Assembly (NCBI GenBank): GCA_963575745.1
Contig: CAUYUJ010014550.1
Coordinates: 199,162 to 263,161 of the forward strand
Length of the DNA stretch: 64,000 nucleotides
Source: Prorocentrum cordatum
Lineage: Eukaryota > Sar > Dinophyceae > Prorocentrales > Prorocentraceae
Direction: 5' to 3'
The translations under genes and the position numbers were made by a program. Shown piece after piece: positions 1 to 9,008 of the stretch (positions are counted from its first letter, which is position 1; each line of letters begins with the position of its first letter). Below the pieces are notes generated by a model. That model was not told the DNA's origin. It did not search any database and saw only the letters and a list, made by a program, of their open reading frames with translations.

Positions 1-358
1 CCGTCGGAGTCGGCGAAGCTGTGGTCATTGCTGCCGTCGATGCGAGCGTCGATGCTGACATCGGAGCCGGCGTCGGTGCAGCGTCGTCATGGTCGTCGTG
101 GTCGTCGTCGTCGTCTCCTCCTCCTCTAGCGGGGCTGGGCGAGGGAGGGGGCGGGGATGGTGTCGAATCTGTGCACCCCGCTGGCGTCGCGGCTGACTGC
201 AGTGCCGTCGTTAGAGTTGGCTTCGGTGCTGTCTGCGGTGCTGGGGTGTGGTCCGTCATGGACGTGGGCGTGGGTGCTGCCGAGGACGATGCTGGCGTCA
301 ATATTGACGTCGATGCGGGCATTGGCACGGGCGCTGACGTCGACAAGGCGGACGGGTC

Positions 359-580
359 ATGGCATGGCAGGGCAGCCCCACTGACGTCAGGTGCGCCTGA
401 AGACTGCACCCTCGCCAGCGGCCCTGGGCGAGGCGTCAGGACAGAGGATGTTGAAAGGCTCATCACTGCAGGTGCCGAGGACATGACATATCGTGGCATG
501 GCGGCCCCCGCAGCCGAAGGTGCGCCTGAAGACTGCACCCTCGCTGGCGGGCACGGGCGAGGGGACAGGGCAGGTGATGA
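359..580 (+). repeat. Duplicated ~129-bp module in a low-complexity open frame
   Basis: Two copies of one module lie about 129 bp apart; a 25-bp core starting GTGCGCCTGAAGACTGCACC is identical at 391 and 520. A frame open from 21 to 731 runs through both and encodes Gly/Ala/Asp-rich sequence containing GAPEDCTLA twice. The duplication is certain. Coding is doubtful because the composition is extreme and no domain is recognisable. Confidence 0.6.
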
Positions 581-731
581 CGGTGGGCTCGTCGGGGCTG
601 GCGTCAATGCGGTCGGCAGTGCTGGTGTCGATGCTGGGGTCGATGCGACGACAAGCATGACGGCGGCGAAAATGGTGGCACGTTGGGGCGGGCCAGCCCC
701 GCCGTGCCCTTGGAGCCGCAGGCGGTGCTGA

Positions 732-1490
732 TGGCGCCGAAGATCATGCTGCCGACCTTGACGGCCCTTTTAGGGTGGGCTGGACCCGCCGTGCTGGTGG
801 AGTCGACGATGTTGTTGACGACGCTCCTGGTGCCCGTGCCGATGGTGCGCAGGACCGCGTTGACGATGCCGAGAACGATGCCGAAAGTGGGGCCGAGGAC
901 GCACCCGAAGTTCAGCGGGATAATGCCGGTGAAGGTGAGGGCGGTGCTGGCGAGGCCGCGGAAGCGCTCCCGGGGGGGGGTCGGGGTCCGGCTGCTTGTC
1001 GCGCACGGCGCGACGACGGCAGGCGTGGGACCAGCCCGACCGCTCTCAGCACCGTCTCCCTCAGCAGTCGGGAGCCCGACCCCCCCCCGATTACCTGGCC
1101 GTAGCGGGGTGGGCAAGTGCTGGACGAAGTCGTCGGTGTCGGCGTTAGTGCCGTGTGGGTGGGCGTGGTGGTCAGCTCGGTGCGCGCGCAGCTCAGCGCG
1201 CAGGTGGTACACGTCGTGCTCTAGAATGCGGAGATCTTCGTGAAGATTCGCTCGAAGCACGCGTGGGGCGTGGCCAGGTGGTTCAGGAAGGTCGCGCCCG
1301 TGCAGGACGGGCACGTAGATGACAAGGTCCTGGTGCCTATGCTCGATGAATTGGCAGTGGCATTCTCGAAGCGGTCCAGGCAGTAGCTGAGGGTGAAACG
1401 AACTGCATGTGCGGGCATTGCGGCGCTGGGCTGGTGGCTCCATGGCGGCAGTACCTGCGTAGACTTGGGATGGGGTAGGAGGCATCAGCA
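732..1490 (-). other. Gene-poor stretch with a weak minus-strand reading frame
   Basis: No convincing gene is visible. A minus-strand frame at 1221-1418 reads a 65-residue segment with a CPSC pair and ends in a normal stop. A second overlapping minus frame contains a hydrophobic segment rich in Gly, Ile and Val near 770-960. Neither has a recognisable family, and the two are in different frames. They could be remnants of exons or chance frames in GC-rich DNA. Confidence 0.2.
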
Positions 1491-1557
1491 TGACAGTCTC
1501 GCCGCGCGAAGGCTGCCTCCTGGGGCTCGCTCTGAGTGGATACTCTCGAGCCGAGAC

Positions 1558-1558
<1 letters not shown>

Positions 1559-1642
<84 letters not shown>

Positions 1643-1663
1643 AGAAGAGAGAGAGAGAGAGAT

Positions 1664-1711
<48 letters not shown>
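1559..1711. repeat. GA microsatellite
   Basis: About 150 bp of nearly pure GA dinucleotide with a few GAAGA interruptions. It creates long Arg-Glu, Glu-Arg or Ser-Leu open frames on both strands that are artefacts. A possible splice acceptor (CCCTCCCAG|GAG) follows at 1742, leading into an Ala-rich frame to about 1880 that might be an isolated exon. Confidence 0.95.
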
Positions 1712-1715
<4 letters not shown>

Positions 1716-1889
1716 ATGAGAGAGGGCCCCGCCCCCTCCCAGGAGGACGACCTGAAGGCGGCGGCGGCGGCGAGGGACGCCGCGGCGGCGGCGGCGAGGG
1801 ACACCTCGACGGCGGCGCCGTGCCCGGCGGCGGCAAGCGGCAGCGCTGCGCGGCAGCCCGAGCAGAAGGGCCAGCGCGGGGGGGGGGGG

Positions 1890-2255
1890 CTGTGCCTTGT
1901 CCTCATCCTCTTCCTCGCCCTCCCACTCGCCATCCTCGCCTTCCCTCGCATCCTCGTCATCCTCTCATCCCATCCTCATTTCATCCTCTCATCCTCACTC
2001 CTCATCCTCGCCCTCCCTCTCATCCTCCTTATCCCTATCATCCGCGTCGTCATCGTCGTCCTCATCATTGCTATCATCATCATCGTCGTCGTCCTCGTCC
2101 TCGTCATCCGCATCACCCCCGTCATCATTACTACCCGTCAGCATCGCCAGCAGCACCAGCATCACCAGCATCACCAGCATCACCAGCATCATCAGCATCG
2201 CCAACATCACCAGCATAACCAGCACTGTCAGCAATGTCAGCATCACCATATCATC
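1890..2255. repeat. CATCC / CATCAC low-complexity tract
   Basis: Pyrimidine-rich CATC, TCATCC and CAGCATCAC repeats with no gene. It ends just upstream of the spliced-leader relic at 2267. Confidence 0.85.
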
Positions 2256-2266
2256 ATGGGCGTTTT

Positions 2267-2287
2267 CCGTGGCTGTTTTGGCTCGCG
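2267..2287 (+). other. Degenerate spliced-leader relic
   Basis: Without gaps, 16 of 21 positions match the dinoflagellate spliced leader, including nine consecutive bases TTTTGGCTC. The differences are mainly transitions. It lies 55 bp upstream of the ATG of the gene at 2343, where the 5' end of a trans-spliced mRNA would fall, so that gene may descend from a reinserted processed transcript. Confidence 0.5.
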
Positions 2288-2342
2288 TGCCTAGGGCGCC
2301 CTGCTTGAGCCCGCAATCGATCGCGGGCGCCCGATTCGGGAC

Positions 2343-3386
2343 ATGGCCGATGAGAGCGACGTCCGGGCGTGCCACGACGTGGGGCGCATCCAGAAGGGGC
2401 TGGGCGAGTTCGTCACCACCGCCGACTTCATCCAGTACCCCGTGGACGCGGGGCGGTCCAGCCCTGACAAGAAACGCATGGCCGAGTGCATCAAGATCGC
2501 GATGAAGATCCGCGCGGAGGTCTCTCCGCAGATGAGCTTGGGGAAGAAAGCAACGGAGTCGGCGCTGCATCTCATCGGCGCCGATCGTAAGTGGCCTGGA
2601 GTGGAAGGGGAAATCTTGCGGCAGTGGAGCGAGGAGTACGCAGCCCGAGTGCGGAGCTTGGTTCGCCACGCTTGCACGGCTTTCGGGCGCAAGAAGTGGC
2701 CTGAGTGGTTCGCCGAGCCCCTGAAGACGATCGGCGTCAGCCAGACGGGCGCGATCCTCAATCAGCCAGCGGCTGCTGCCGAGCCCAAGTACATCTACGA
2801 CTGCGACGGGACGACGTGCCAGGCCCCCGTGCGGATCCCCGCGCAGCAGTCCAAGGGCCATGGCACTCCCGAGCCAGCGAAGAAGGTCGAGGGGCCCGAC
2901 GAGAACGGCATGATGAAGGCCTTCTGGGGAGATGGCGAGGAGGTGTGGGAGTTCCCGCAGGTGTTCCACAGGCCCGCGGACAGGGCCGCTACCTCGACCT
3001 GGGGGGGCTGCAGGGGCGGCGTCCACAAGGTCCGCATGTCCCTCTGCAAAGACAGGGCCTCGCCGAAGCTGGTCCGCGTGCTGCGCAAGGACGGCGAGGG
3101 CAAGATCGAGCAGCTTACGCAGATCGACACGAAGTACTTCACCAGCGAGGAGACGGCCATCGCTGCCATGAGGATGGCCGTCGTCGCGAAGCTCATCAAC
3201 GGCAGCGCCATCAAGAAAGAGGACGCCAACAAGCTGAAGGTTGCGCTGCTCAACGAGACGAGGGCCGCCGCCGCCGTGCTGCGGAGGCCCGCGGCGGCGC
3301 CGAGCACCGTCGCAGCGGCGGCGGACGCAGGCAACGCCGACAACCCGGGGTGGGGGCGAGGACAACGGAGGAGGGAGGACGGATGA
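2343..3386 (+). CDS. Unknown protein, 347 aa, putative retroposed gene
   Basis: Uninterrupted frame from ATG to TGA with GC-rich third positions and mixed amino-acid composition, unlike the simple-repeat frames around it. The N-terminal ~130 residues are predicted helical with basic patches, including an FGRKKWPEWF segment. The middle has a Cys-containing stretch (YDCDGTTC), then WGDGEEVWEFPQVFH and a Trp/Gly/Cys segment. The C-terminus is Ala/Arg-rich (AAVLRRPAAAP). No known family is recognised. The ATG is chosen because it is the first after the leader relic at 2267. Most likely a member of a lineage-specific multicopy family; function is not inferred. Confidence 0.65.
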   Translation: MADESDVRACHDVGRIQKGLGEFVTTADFIQYPVDAGRSSPDKKRMAECIKIAMKIRAEVSPQMSLGKKATESALHLIGADRKWPGVEGEILRQWSEEYAARVRSLVRHACTAFGRKKWPEWFAEPLKTIGVSQTGAILNQPAAAAEPKYIYDCDGTTCQAPVRIPAQQSKGHGTPEPAKKVEGPDENGMMKAFWGDGEEVWEFPQVFHRPADRAATSTWGGCRGGVHKVRMSLCKDRASPKLVRVLRKDGEGKIEQLTQIDTKYFTSEETAIAAMRMAVVAKLINGSAIKKEDANKLKVALLNETRAAAAVLRRPAAAPSTVAAAADAGNADNPGWGRGQRRREDG

Positions 3387-3688
3387 ATACACTTATGAGG
3401 ACGATGAGGCAGGATGGATAGAGGGGGGAAAGTGGCGGGGGTAACGGGGGGCAGAGGCAGGAGAAGCAGCAGGATAAGGGGTGGGGTACTATCACGATTC
3501 GGATGATACGATTGCGACGGTAATGATGGGGCATGGGGGCAGAGGACGGGGGGCGATGAGGAATACAATGATGACGATGAGAGGCGGATGGCGAGGATGA
3601 GGAGGACGACGAGGCACAGGTGGATGCGGAGGAGGAGGAGGAGGAGGAGGAGGAGGAGGCGGAGGGGAGTGATGAGGGGGGGGGGCGC

Positions 3689-4186
3689 ATGAGCTCCCCG
3701 CGAGGCGACCCTGGGCAGAGCGCGGGGGGCCAGGCGGAGAACGTGATGGGCGAGGCTGCGTCCGCGGAGGACGCCGACGAGGACGACGACGGGCCCGAGG
3801 ACGGCGCGCCGCAGAAGCAGACGGCGGCGGCCGTCGCAGGAGAGGACGGCGCGAAGCGGCGCAAGATCGCCCTCAAGAGGCCCGCTTGCGCAACCCCGCC
3901 GTCGGGCAAGGTGGGGCGCGAGCTGAGCAGGGGGACGCCCGACTTGGACAAGTCCAAGGCACCTGCGACCAAGGGCGTGGGCACGAACAAGCTGGCCAAG
4001 ACGACAGCAGGCGAGGACACGGTCAAGCTGGCCAAGACGACAGCAGGCGAGGGCACGGCGCGGGGCACGCCGATCATCGAGCACGCTAGCGAGCAGCTGG
4101 CGATGCTCGAGCCGCCGAAGGGGATGCTCGCCGAGACCGAGCTCGCGGCCTCGGACTCCGACGAGGACGGCGATGCGGTGATCTGA
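3689..4186 (+). CDS. Acidic/basic low-complexity protein, possibly nuclear
   Basis: An ATG at 3689 opens 165 codons ending in TGA. The same frame extends upstream through a poly-Glu stretch (GAG repeats from about 3630), which may be untranslated. The protein has acidic blocks, a basic patch (KRRKIALKRPA) that could act as a nuclear signal, and a tandem 12-residue repeat KLAKTTAGEDTV encoded by a 36-bp duplication near 4005-4062. No enzymatic domain is visible. It lies 300 bp downstream of the gene at 2343 in another frame, so any link to it is uncertain. Confidence 0.45.
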   Translation: MSSPRGDPGQSAGGQAENVMGEAASAEDADEDDDGPEDGAPQKQTAAAVAGEDGAKRRKIALKRPACATPPSGKVGRELSRGTPDLDKSKAPATKGVGTNKLAKTTAGEDTVKLAKTTAGEGTARGTPIIEHASEQLAMLEPPKGMLAETELAASDSDEDGDAVI

Positions 4187-4329
4187 TGGAGGCTCGCTCC
4201 ACGGCAACACTTTTCGAGAATAGCGATTCGTGCTGCGTGCATGACTGCTTGGCGCGGCGCCCCTCGCCGCCTGGGATCCGCCACTGACCGTGGCGCTCAT
4301 CGCCACAGTGGGGTTGAAACAATCGCCAC

Positions 4330-5340
4330 CGTCGTCATCACCATCACCACCACCACAGCCGCCACCTAAAACAAATCAGCACCACCGCCCACATCACTGT
4401 GCCATCACCTCATTCAGCATCACCATCATCAGCATTATCATCATCAGCATCATCATCAGCATCACCATCATCGTCATCATCATCATCAGCATCATCATCA
4501 TCAACATCAACATCATCACATCCATCAGCATCGGCATCACCGTCGTCGTCATCATCATCAGCCTCAGCATCGCCATCCTCGCCGCCGCCACTGTCATGCC
4601 CAGTCGTCGCCCCTTATATCGTTCACCTCGCCCCTTACCCTTCATCTCATTACCCGCATCTCCCCCTCATCCATCACCACTCATCGCTCAACATCACGCC
4701 GCATCCATCGCCCCTCATTCCTCGCCCCATTCCCTTCGCCTCTCGTCATCTCCCCCCGCACTCCCCGAGGCATTTCCACCTGCTTACTCCCTCGCCGCTC
4801 CCACCCATCATCCACTCACTCCCTTCTCCCCTCTCTCACCCTCTCCCTCCTCTCCTCCCTCGCCCCCGCCCCGCCCTCCTCTGCCACCGCCGTCGCCCTC
4901 TAGATCCGCGCCCCCCCCCCCCCCCGCGTCGCGCAGGGCGACGGCCGGTCGACGACGCCGCTGCGCGACGCGCAGCCGCCGATTGGGGGCCCGAGGTGGC
5001 GGGCCGAAGAGGGGGGCGGAGGGCGGGGGGAGGCGCGGGGGAGGAATGGGGAGAATGAGGAGGGGGGGGAGGAGGAAGAGGAGGAGGAGGAGGAGGAGGA
5101 GGACGAGGAGGACGAGGACGAGGACGAGGACGAGGAGGAGGAGGAGGAGGAGGGGGGAGGAGGAGGGATCGACTGAGGAGGAGGAGGGCGAAGGACAGAG
5201 GCGGGAGAGGGAGGAGGGGGAAGGGCGGATGAAGGGGCAGGAAGGACGAAGGAGGAAATGTCATGAGGATTACGAGGAGGTGGGCGAGGAGGAGGAGGAG
5301 GAGGATCAGGAGGAAGAGGAGGAGGCGGATGGGGGACATG
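4330..5340. repeat. CAT/ATC tract followed by C-rich and GGA/GAC tracts
   Basis: From 4330 to 4600 this is almost pure CAT/ATC trinucleotide, then CCTC-rich DNA to about 4900, then GAGGAG and GACGAG repeats from 5050 to 5330. All long frames here are repeat artefacts and no gene is seen. Confidence 0.9.
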
Positions 5341-5355
5341 ACCACAGCGCAAGAA

Positions 5356-5427
5356 ATCAACAACTTTCATCGAAACTCAATTGGAAATCCATAGATTCTC
5401 AATCAAGTTTCGATGCCAACTGTTGAT
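5356..5427. repeat. Small inverted repeat (foldback), AT-rich
   Basis: Arms 5356-5376 and 5407-5427 are complementary at about 16 of 21 positions, each ending in ATCGAAAC or its complement, around a 30-bp loop. The sequence resembles the TTGATTTTC/GAGTTTC motifs at 8100, 8240, 12900 and 14358, suggesting one family of short AT-rich dispersed elements. Confidence 0.55.
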
Positions 5428-5435
5428 CTCCACCC

Positions 5436-7088
5436 TTGATCCCGCCCCCCGCCCCAGGTGGCAGGCGTTCGGGTTCGACCACGCGCCGCGCGACGGCGGC
5501 CTGGACCACCGCGGGCTGGACGTCACGCGCAGCGGCCAGGGCGCGACCCCGACGGGCGGCGAGTTCGAGCGAGCAGCAGGACCTGAGCGCCGTCGGCCTG
5601 CAGGCGCAGCGGCTGAGCGGCATCGGCCTCGCGTCGCTGCCGGCCTCGTCGCTGCAGAGCCTGCCCGCGGACCCCGCGACGTCCGACGCCGAGGGCGCGC
5701 TGTGCATCGGCGAGCTTGACAGGAGGCTGCAGGCGGCGTTCAACGAGTCCAAGAATGACGAGGCGCTCCTGGCGAAGCAGAGGACGTTCCACGCGATGGG
5801 CTCGGGGGTCGCCGACCCGAACCAGAAGAAGAAGGTTGACAAGGTCCTGGAGGATGCATGGGCGGCTGGCGCCTGCCCAGCCAGGGGCGCCATCGGAGCT
5901 CGCTTCTCGACCTTCCTCGACGCCTGCGCCGAGAAGAAGAAGGAGTACAAATCGTCGACGGGGAACAGTGCCAAGGAGGAGTTCAGGATGGACTGGCTCG
6001 CGAAGGAGCACGCCAAATACGCCAAGAAGCGCAGCGTCACCGAGCGCCTGGAGGAGTCCCGGCAAGACTGGGGCACGTACGAACCCTTCGAAGTGATCGC
6101 GGGGAAAGAATCAGGCACTGGCATTACAGTGTCAGGTGCCAAGGCTGCCCTGAACATATGCAGCTCGTGCATCAAGCTCGGCGGTGCTTGGATCCGCTGG
6201 AACAACCAGTCGAAGAGGCTCGAGTTCTTGTGCATGAAGAAGGTCTACAGCTACAAGTTCGACAAGGCGTGGCAGCAGTGGGAGGAGCTGGTCGACGTCG
6301 GCGACCAGAAGACGCTGGGCACGGCCCCCGCCGCCGCGCTCCCAGGGGGGCTTCCAGCGGAGGCTGCCCCCGCCTCGCTTCCCGCGGCGCCCGCGGCAGC
6401 GAGCTCGGCGCCCGCGGCAGCGAGCTCGGCGCCCGCGGCAGCGAGCTCGGCGCCCGCGGCGCAGGCGGGCGCGCCCCCCGCGGCGCAGCGCGAGGCTGAG
6501 GCGAGCGCGCGCCCCGAGGCGCGGGCGGCGCAGCCGCGCTCGGGGGCGGCCTCATCCGTGCCCTCGCGGGCCGCGTCGCCGGCCAAGGATGGGGCGGCGG
6601 CAGCTGTGCCCTCGAAGCGCAGGCGCGGGCAGGGCGAGCAGCAGGCGCCGCCAGCCGACGGCGAGTCGCCGTCGGTGACGGACGAGAAGGAGCTCAAGAG
6701 GATCAAGCAGAAGGAGCTGAAGGCCAACACGGACGCGGCCACGAAGGCTCTCGGCGAGTACGGCCAGATCTGCAACCATGCGATGCTGCTGATCAACGCC
6801 ATCGAGAACCAGCCCGAGTACAGCTGGGCGAACAACCAGAACAAGGATGGTCTGAAGAGGGCTCTCGAGGAGGTCCAGACAACGGCATCGCCTGGCACGT
6901 TCGTGAAGGATCTGCTGATGCAGAACGTGACCCACGTCAAGAGGATGCGCGGTGCAGAGTACTTCGAGAAGGAGATCGGCTGCGTGGCGCCAGAGATCGC
7001 TGAGCCCCTGAAGAGGCCGCGGGCGGAGATCGAGTCCATCGACGACATGCACGCGGTCAAGCTCAGGAAGACGTCCTACTCTAACTAG
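5436..7088 (+). CDS. Unknown multidomain protein with Ala/Pro-rich linker
   Basis: A long open frame ends in TAG. A likely splice acceptor (CCCCGCCCCAG|GTGG) at 5458 precedes coding sequence in a neighbouring frame (WQAFGFDHAPRDGGLD), so the 5' end probably contains a frameshift near 5570 and the real start is unknown. From about codon 45 the main frame reads helical, charged sequence rich in Lys/Glu, then a Cys/Trp-containing segment (ICSSCIKLGGAWIRWNN), a linker with tandem 7-residue ASSAPAA units, a basic patch (SKRRRGQ), and a C-terminal helical region ending KRPRAEIESIDD. The layout resembles the gene at 27696 in style (charged helices, DNA-binding-like basic patches), but homology is not established. 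Confidence 0.6.
   Translation: MIPPPAPGGRRSGSTTRRATAAWTTAGWTSRAAARARPRRAASSSEQQDLSAVGLQAQRLSGIGLASLPASSLQSLPADPATSDAEGALCIGELDRRLQAAFNESKNDEALLAKQRTFHAMGSGVADPNQKKKVDKVLEDAWAAGACPARGAIGARFSTFLDACAEKKKEYKSSTGNSAKEEFRMDWLAKEHAKYAKKRSVTERLEESRQDWGTYEPFEVIAGKESGTGITVSGAKAALNICSSCIKLGGAWIRWNNQSKRLEFLCMKKVYSYKFDKAWQQWEELVDVGDQKTLGTAPAAALPGGLPAEAAPASLPAAPAAASSAPAAASSAPAAASSAPAAQAGAPPAAQREAEASARPEARAAQPRSGAASSVPSRAASPAKDGAAAAVPSKRRRGQGEQQAPPADGESPSVTDEKELKRIKQKELKANTDAATKALGEYGQICNHAMLLINAIENQPEYSWANNQNKDGLKRALEEVQTTASPGTFVKDLLMQNVTHVKRMRGAEYFEKEIGCVAPEIAEPLKRPRAEIESIDDMHAVKLRKTSYSN
6396..6462 (+). repeat. 21-bp coding minisatellite, about 3 units
   Basis: GCGAGCTCGGCGCCCGCGGC-type units repeat about three times in frame, giving ASSAPAA repeats within the linker of the 5436-7088 protein. 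Confidence 0.85.
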
Positions 7089-7850
7089 CTGGAGTCGATG
7101 ATGATCCTCCAGTGGGGTGACTGAGCGTTGCATCAGTCTCTGGGTGGCACAGTCACGGACTGGCCGTTGATCGAATTTCAGGTGTTGGCGTTCGGCTTCT
7201 CCTGATCCAGTCACTCATCCCTATCCTCTTCATGTTGCACTTCCCTCGTCCCCCTCGCCCTCAGATTGGCCCCCTTCCTCGTCGACGTCCGCGCCATCCG
7301 CCCCCCTCATCCTCATCCCCCCCTCAGTCCTTGACTCTCTCACCGCCCTCGTCTTGCGCGCGCGGTAGCTCACGGTGCTACAGCAGTTTGAAAGCCGCCC
7401 CAGTGCACTCGTGAGAACGGCGGGCACGTTCGGCCCGAGATGATCAGATGATGACGGTAACGACGCCGATGATGGTGATGCGATGATGGCAAGGCCTCTC
7501 GATGGTGATCAGATGATGACGGTAACGACGGCCGATGGTGATGACGGTAGCGATGCGAGTGCGAGGGGGCAGGACAACGCTCAGATGATGACGATAACGG
7601 GGGCCGATGGTGATGATGATGATGATGATGATGATGACGGCTGGTGGCTGCGATAATCACAGCGACGATGGTGGGGGAGCGGCCGCGGTGATGCGGATAT
7701 GCGGCTCGTCAGGGAGCGGGGGTAGGTTTCCTTGTGCCCCCCTGGGGAGCTCTCGATGGCGTGCAGATGGCCCAGGGCGATCATATTCGGAATTTGGCGT
7801 GTAATCCCTTCCCCAGCACCGCTCGGCCAGTGAATCCAGCGCACGGGCAC
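7089..7850. other. Intergenic DNA with GATGATGACGGTAACG repeats
   Basis: No gene is visible. 7437-7650 contains degenerate repeats mixing GAT trinucleotides with GGTAACGACG, ending in a clean GAT run at 7606-7636. Confidence 0.7.
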
Positions 7851-7856
7851 GTTTTC

Positions 7857-8057
7857 GTCGCGTGGAGCCAGCAATATCTCACGCGATCACAATTTCGTCG
7901 TGTGGGGCCGGAAATATCTCATGCGAACATAATTTCGTCGTGCGGAGCCGGAAAATATCTCAGGGGATCATAATTTTGTCGCAGGACCAAGGGAATTCTT
8001 CGCACGGACATAATTTCGTCGGGCGGTACCGGAAATTCTGTCACGCGCTCACATTTG
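7857..8057 (+). repeat. ~40-bp minisatellite, about 5 units
   Basis: Five consecutive units share the pattern CGTCG(T/C)G(T/C)GGAGCC-GGAAATATCTCA-GCGATCACAATTT with 10-25 % divergence; the fourth unit is the most diverged. There are no unique spacers between the units, so this is not CRISPR-like. No coding potential is supported. Confidence 0.8.
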
Positions 8058-8096
8058 GCCAGAGTGATCCCCCCGAAGCTCGTGTCTGGAGGTCAA

Positions 8097-8165
8097 AACA
8101 GCAATTGAAAAACCATTGGTTTTCTATTGAGTTCTATTGATTTTCGTTGAAACCACCACAGAACC

Positions 8166-8223
<58 letters not shown>

Positions 8224-8292
8224 ACACAACACATATGAATTGAAAAACCATTGATTTTCTATAGTTTTCTTTTGATTTCTATTGATTTCTGG
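8097..8292. repeat. Pair of AT-rich direct repeats flanking a TA microsatellite
   Basis: Two diverged copies of an approximately 50-bp sequence beginning AATTGAAAAACCATTG(G/A)TTTTCTAT and ending in GATTTC sit on either side of a TA/CATATA microsatellite at 8166-8228. The repeats belong to the same short-motif group as 5356, 12900 and 14358. Confidence 0.75.
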
Positions 8293-9008
8293 CGATCCGA
8301 CACTCGCCTCGAAAAACGGTACCGATCAGGATTTGGAGAGCACGGCGCACGCGCATGGGCGCGCGGGCCATGTTTGAGTAGATCGAGCTTGCACTGGCGG
8401 GCCAGCAACACGTTTCGTGGCATCGACGTGGCCAGCGAGACCCTGCGCCGCCGTCCTCTCGCCTCGCCCCCTAGATCTGCAATATCACACTCCTCGCCCG
8501 TCTCGCCCAGCACCTACGGACCTCGAATGGCAGTGCTCGCGGGGATGTGCCATGCGACCGCCACACTTTGTTTCTGGATCGGCACGCGCCAATCTTAGCG
8601 GCATCCAGGAACACCGCGTAGTTCGATCTCTCCCGAATGTGTGTTCGACGTGGTCTCGTCATTGTTATTTCCCTTGGGGCCGTGCGTGGCGATATTGTCG
8701 CTAAAGGGGGGTGGCCTGTGCCATGGTGCGATCGCCCGTCGTGCTCGATGTTCTAACGATGCGTGCCATCCGTCGGCCCGAGACCATGGATCAGTCCTGA
8801 ACCCCGCCCCGCCCCCGTGACCAGCCTACACCTTAGTAGCCCAATGGGACGGCTTTGCATCCTAGTAACCCATCTTAGTAACCCATATTAGTAACATGTT
8901 GGGTGGTCCTATGTCGCAAACAACGCATTAGACATCCTCTCACTCCCCCTGCAGTAGTTCGTAGCCGCGACAGCTCAATCATTTGCGCACGTGCCACGGT
9001 GAGTTTGA
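8293..9008. other. Intergenic, no gene seen
   Basis: No coding region is supported. Short tandem CTTAGTAACCCA-like units occur at 8832-8896, just before the start of the pseudogene at 9009. Confidence 0.6.

Noticed and set aside
604-1836. 410-codon minus-strand frame through the GA microsatellite
   Set aside because: The middle is Ser-Leu repeat from GA; the flanking parts have no family and overlapping frames look equally plausible.
7857-8057. CRISPR-like array
   Set aside because: The repeats are contiguous and diverged with no unique spacers, and the DNA is eukaryotic.
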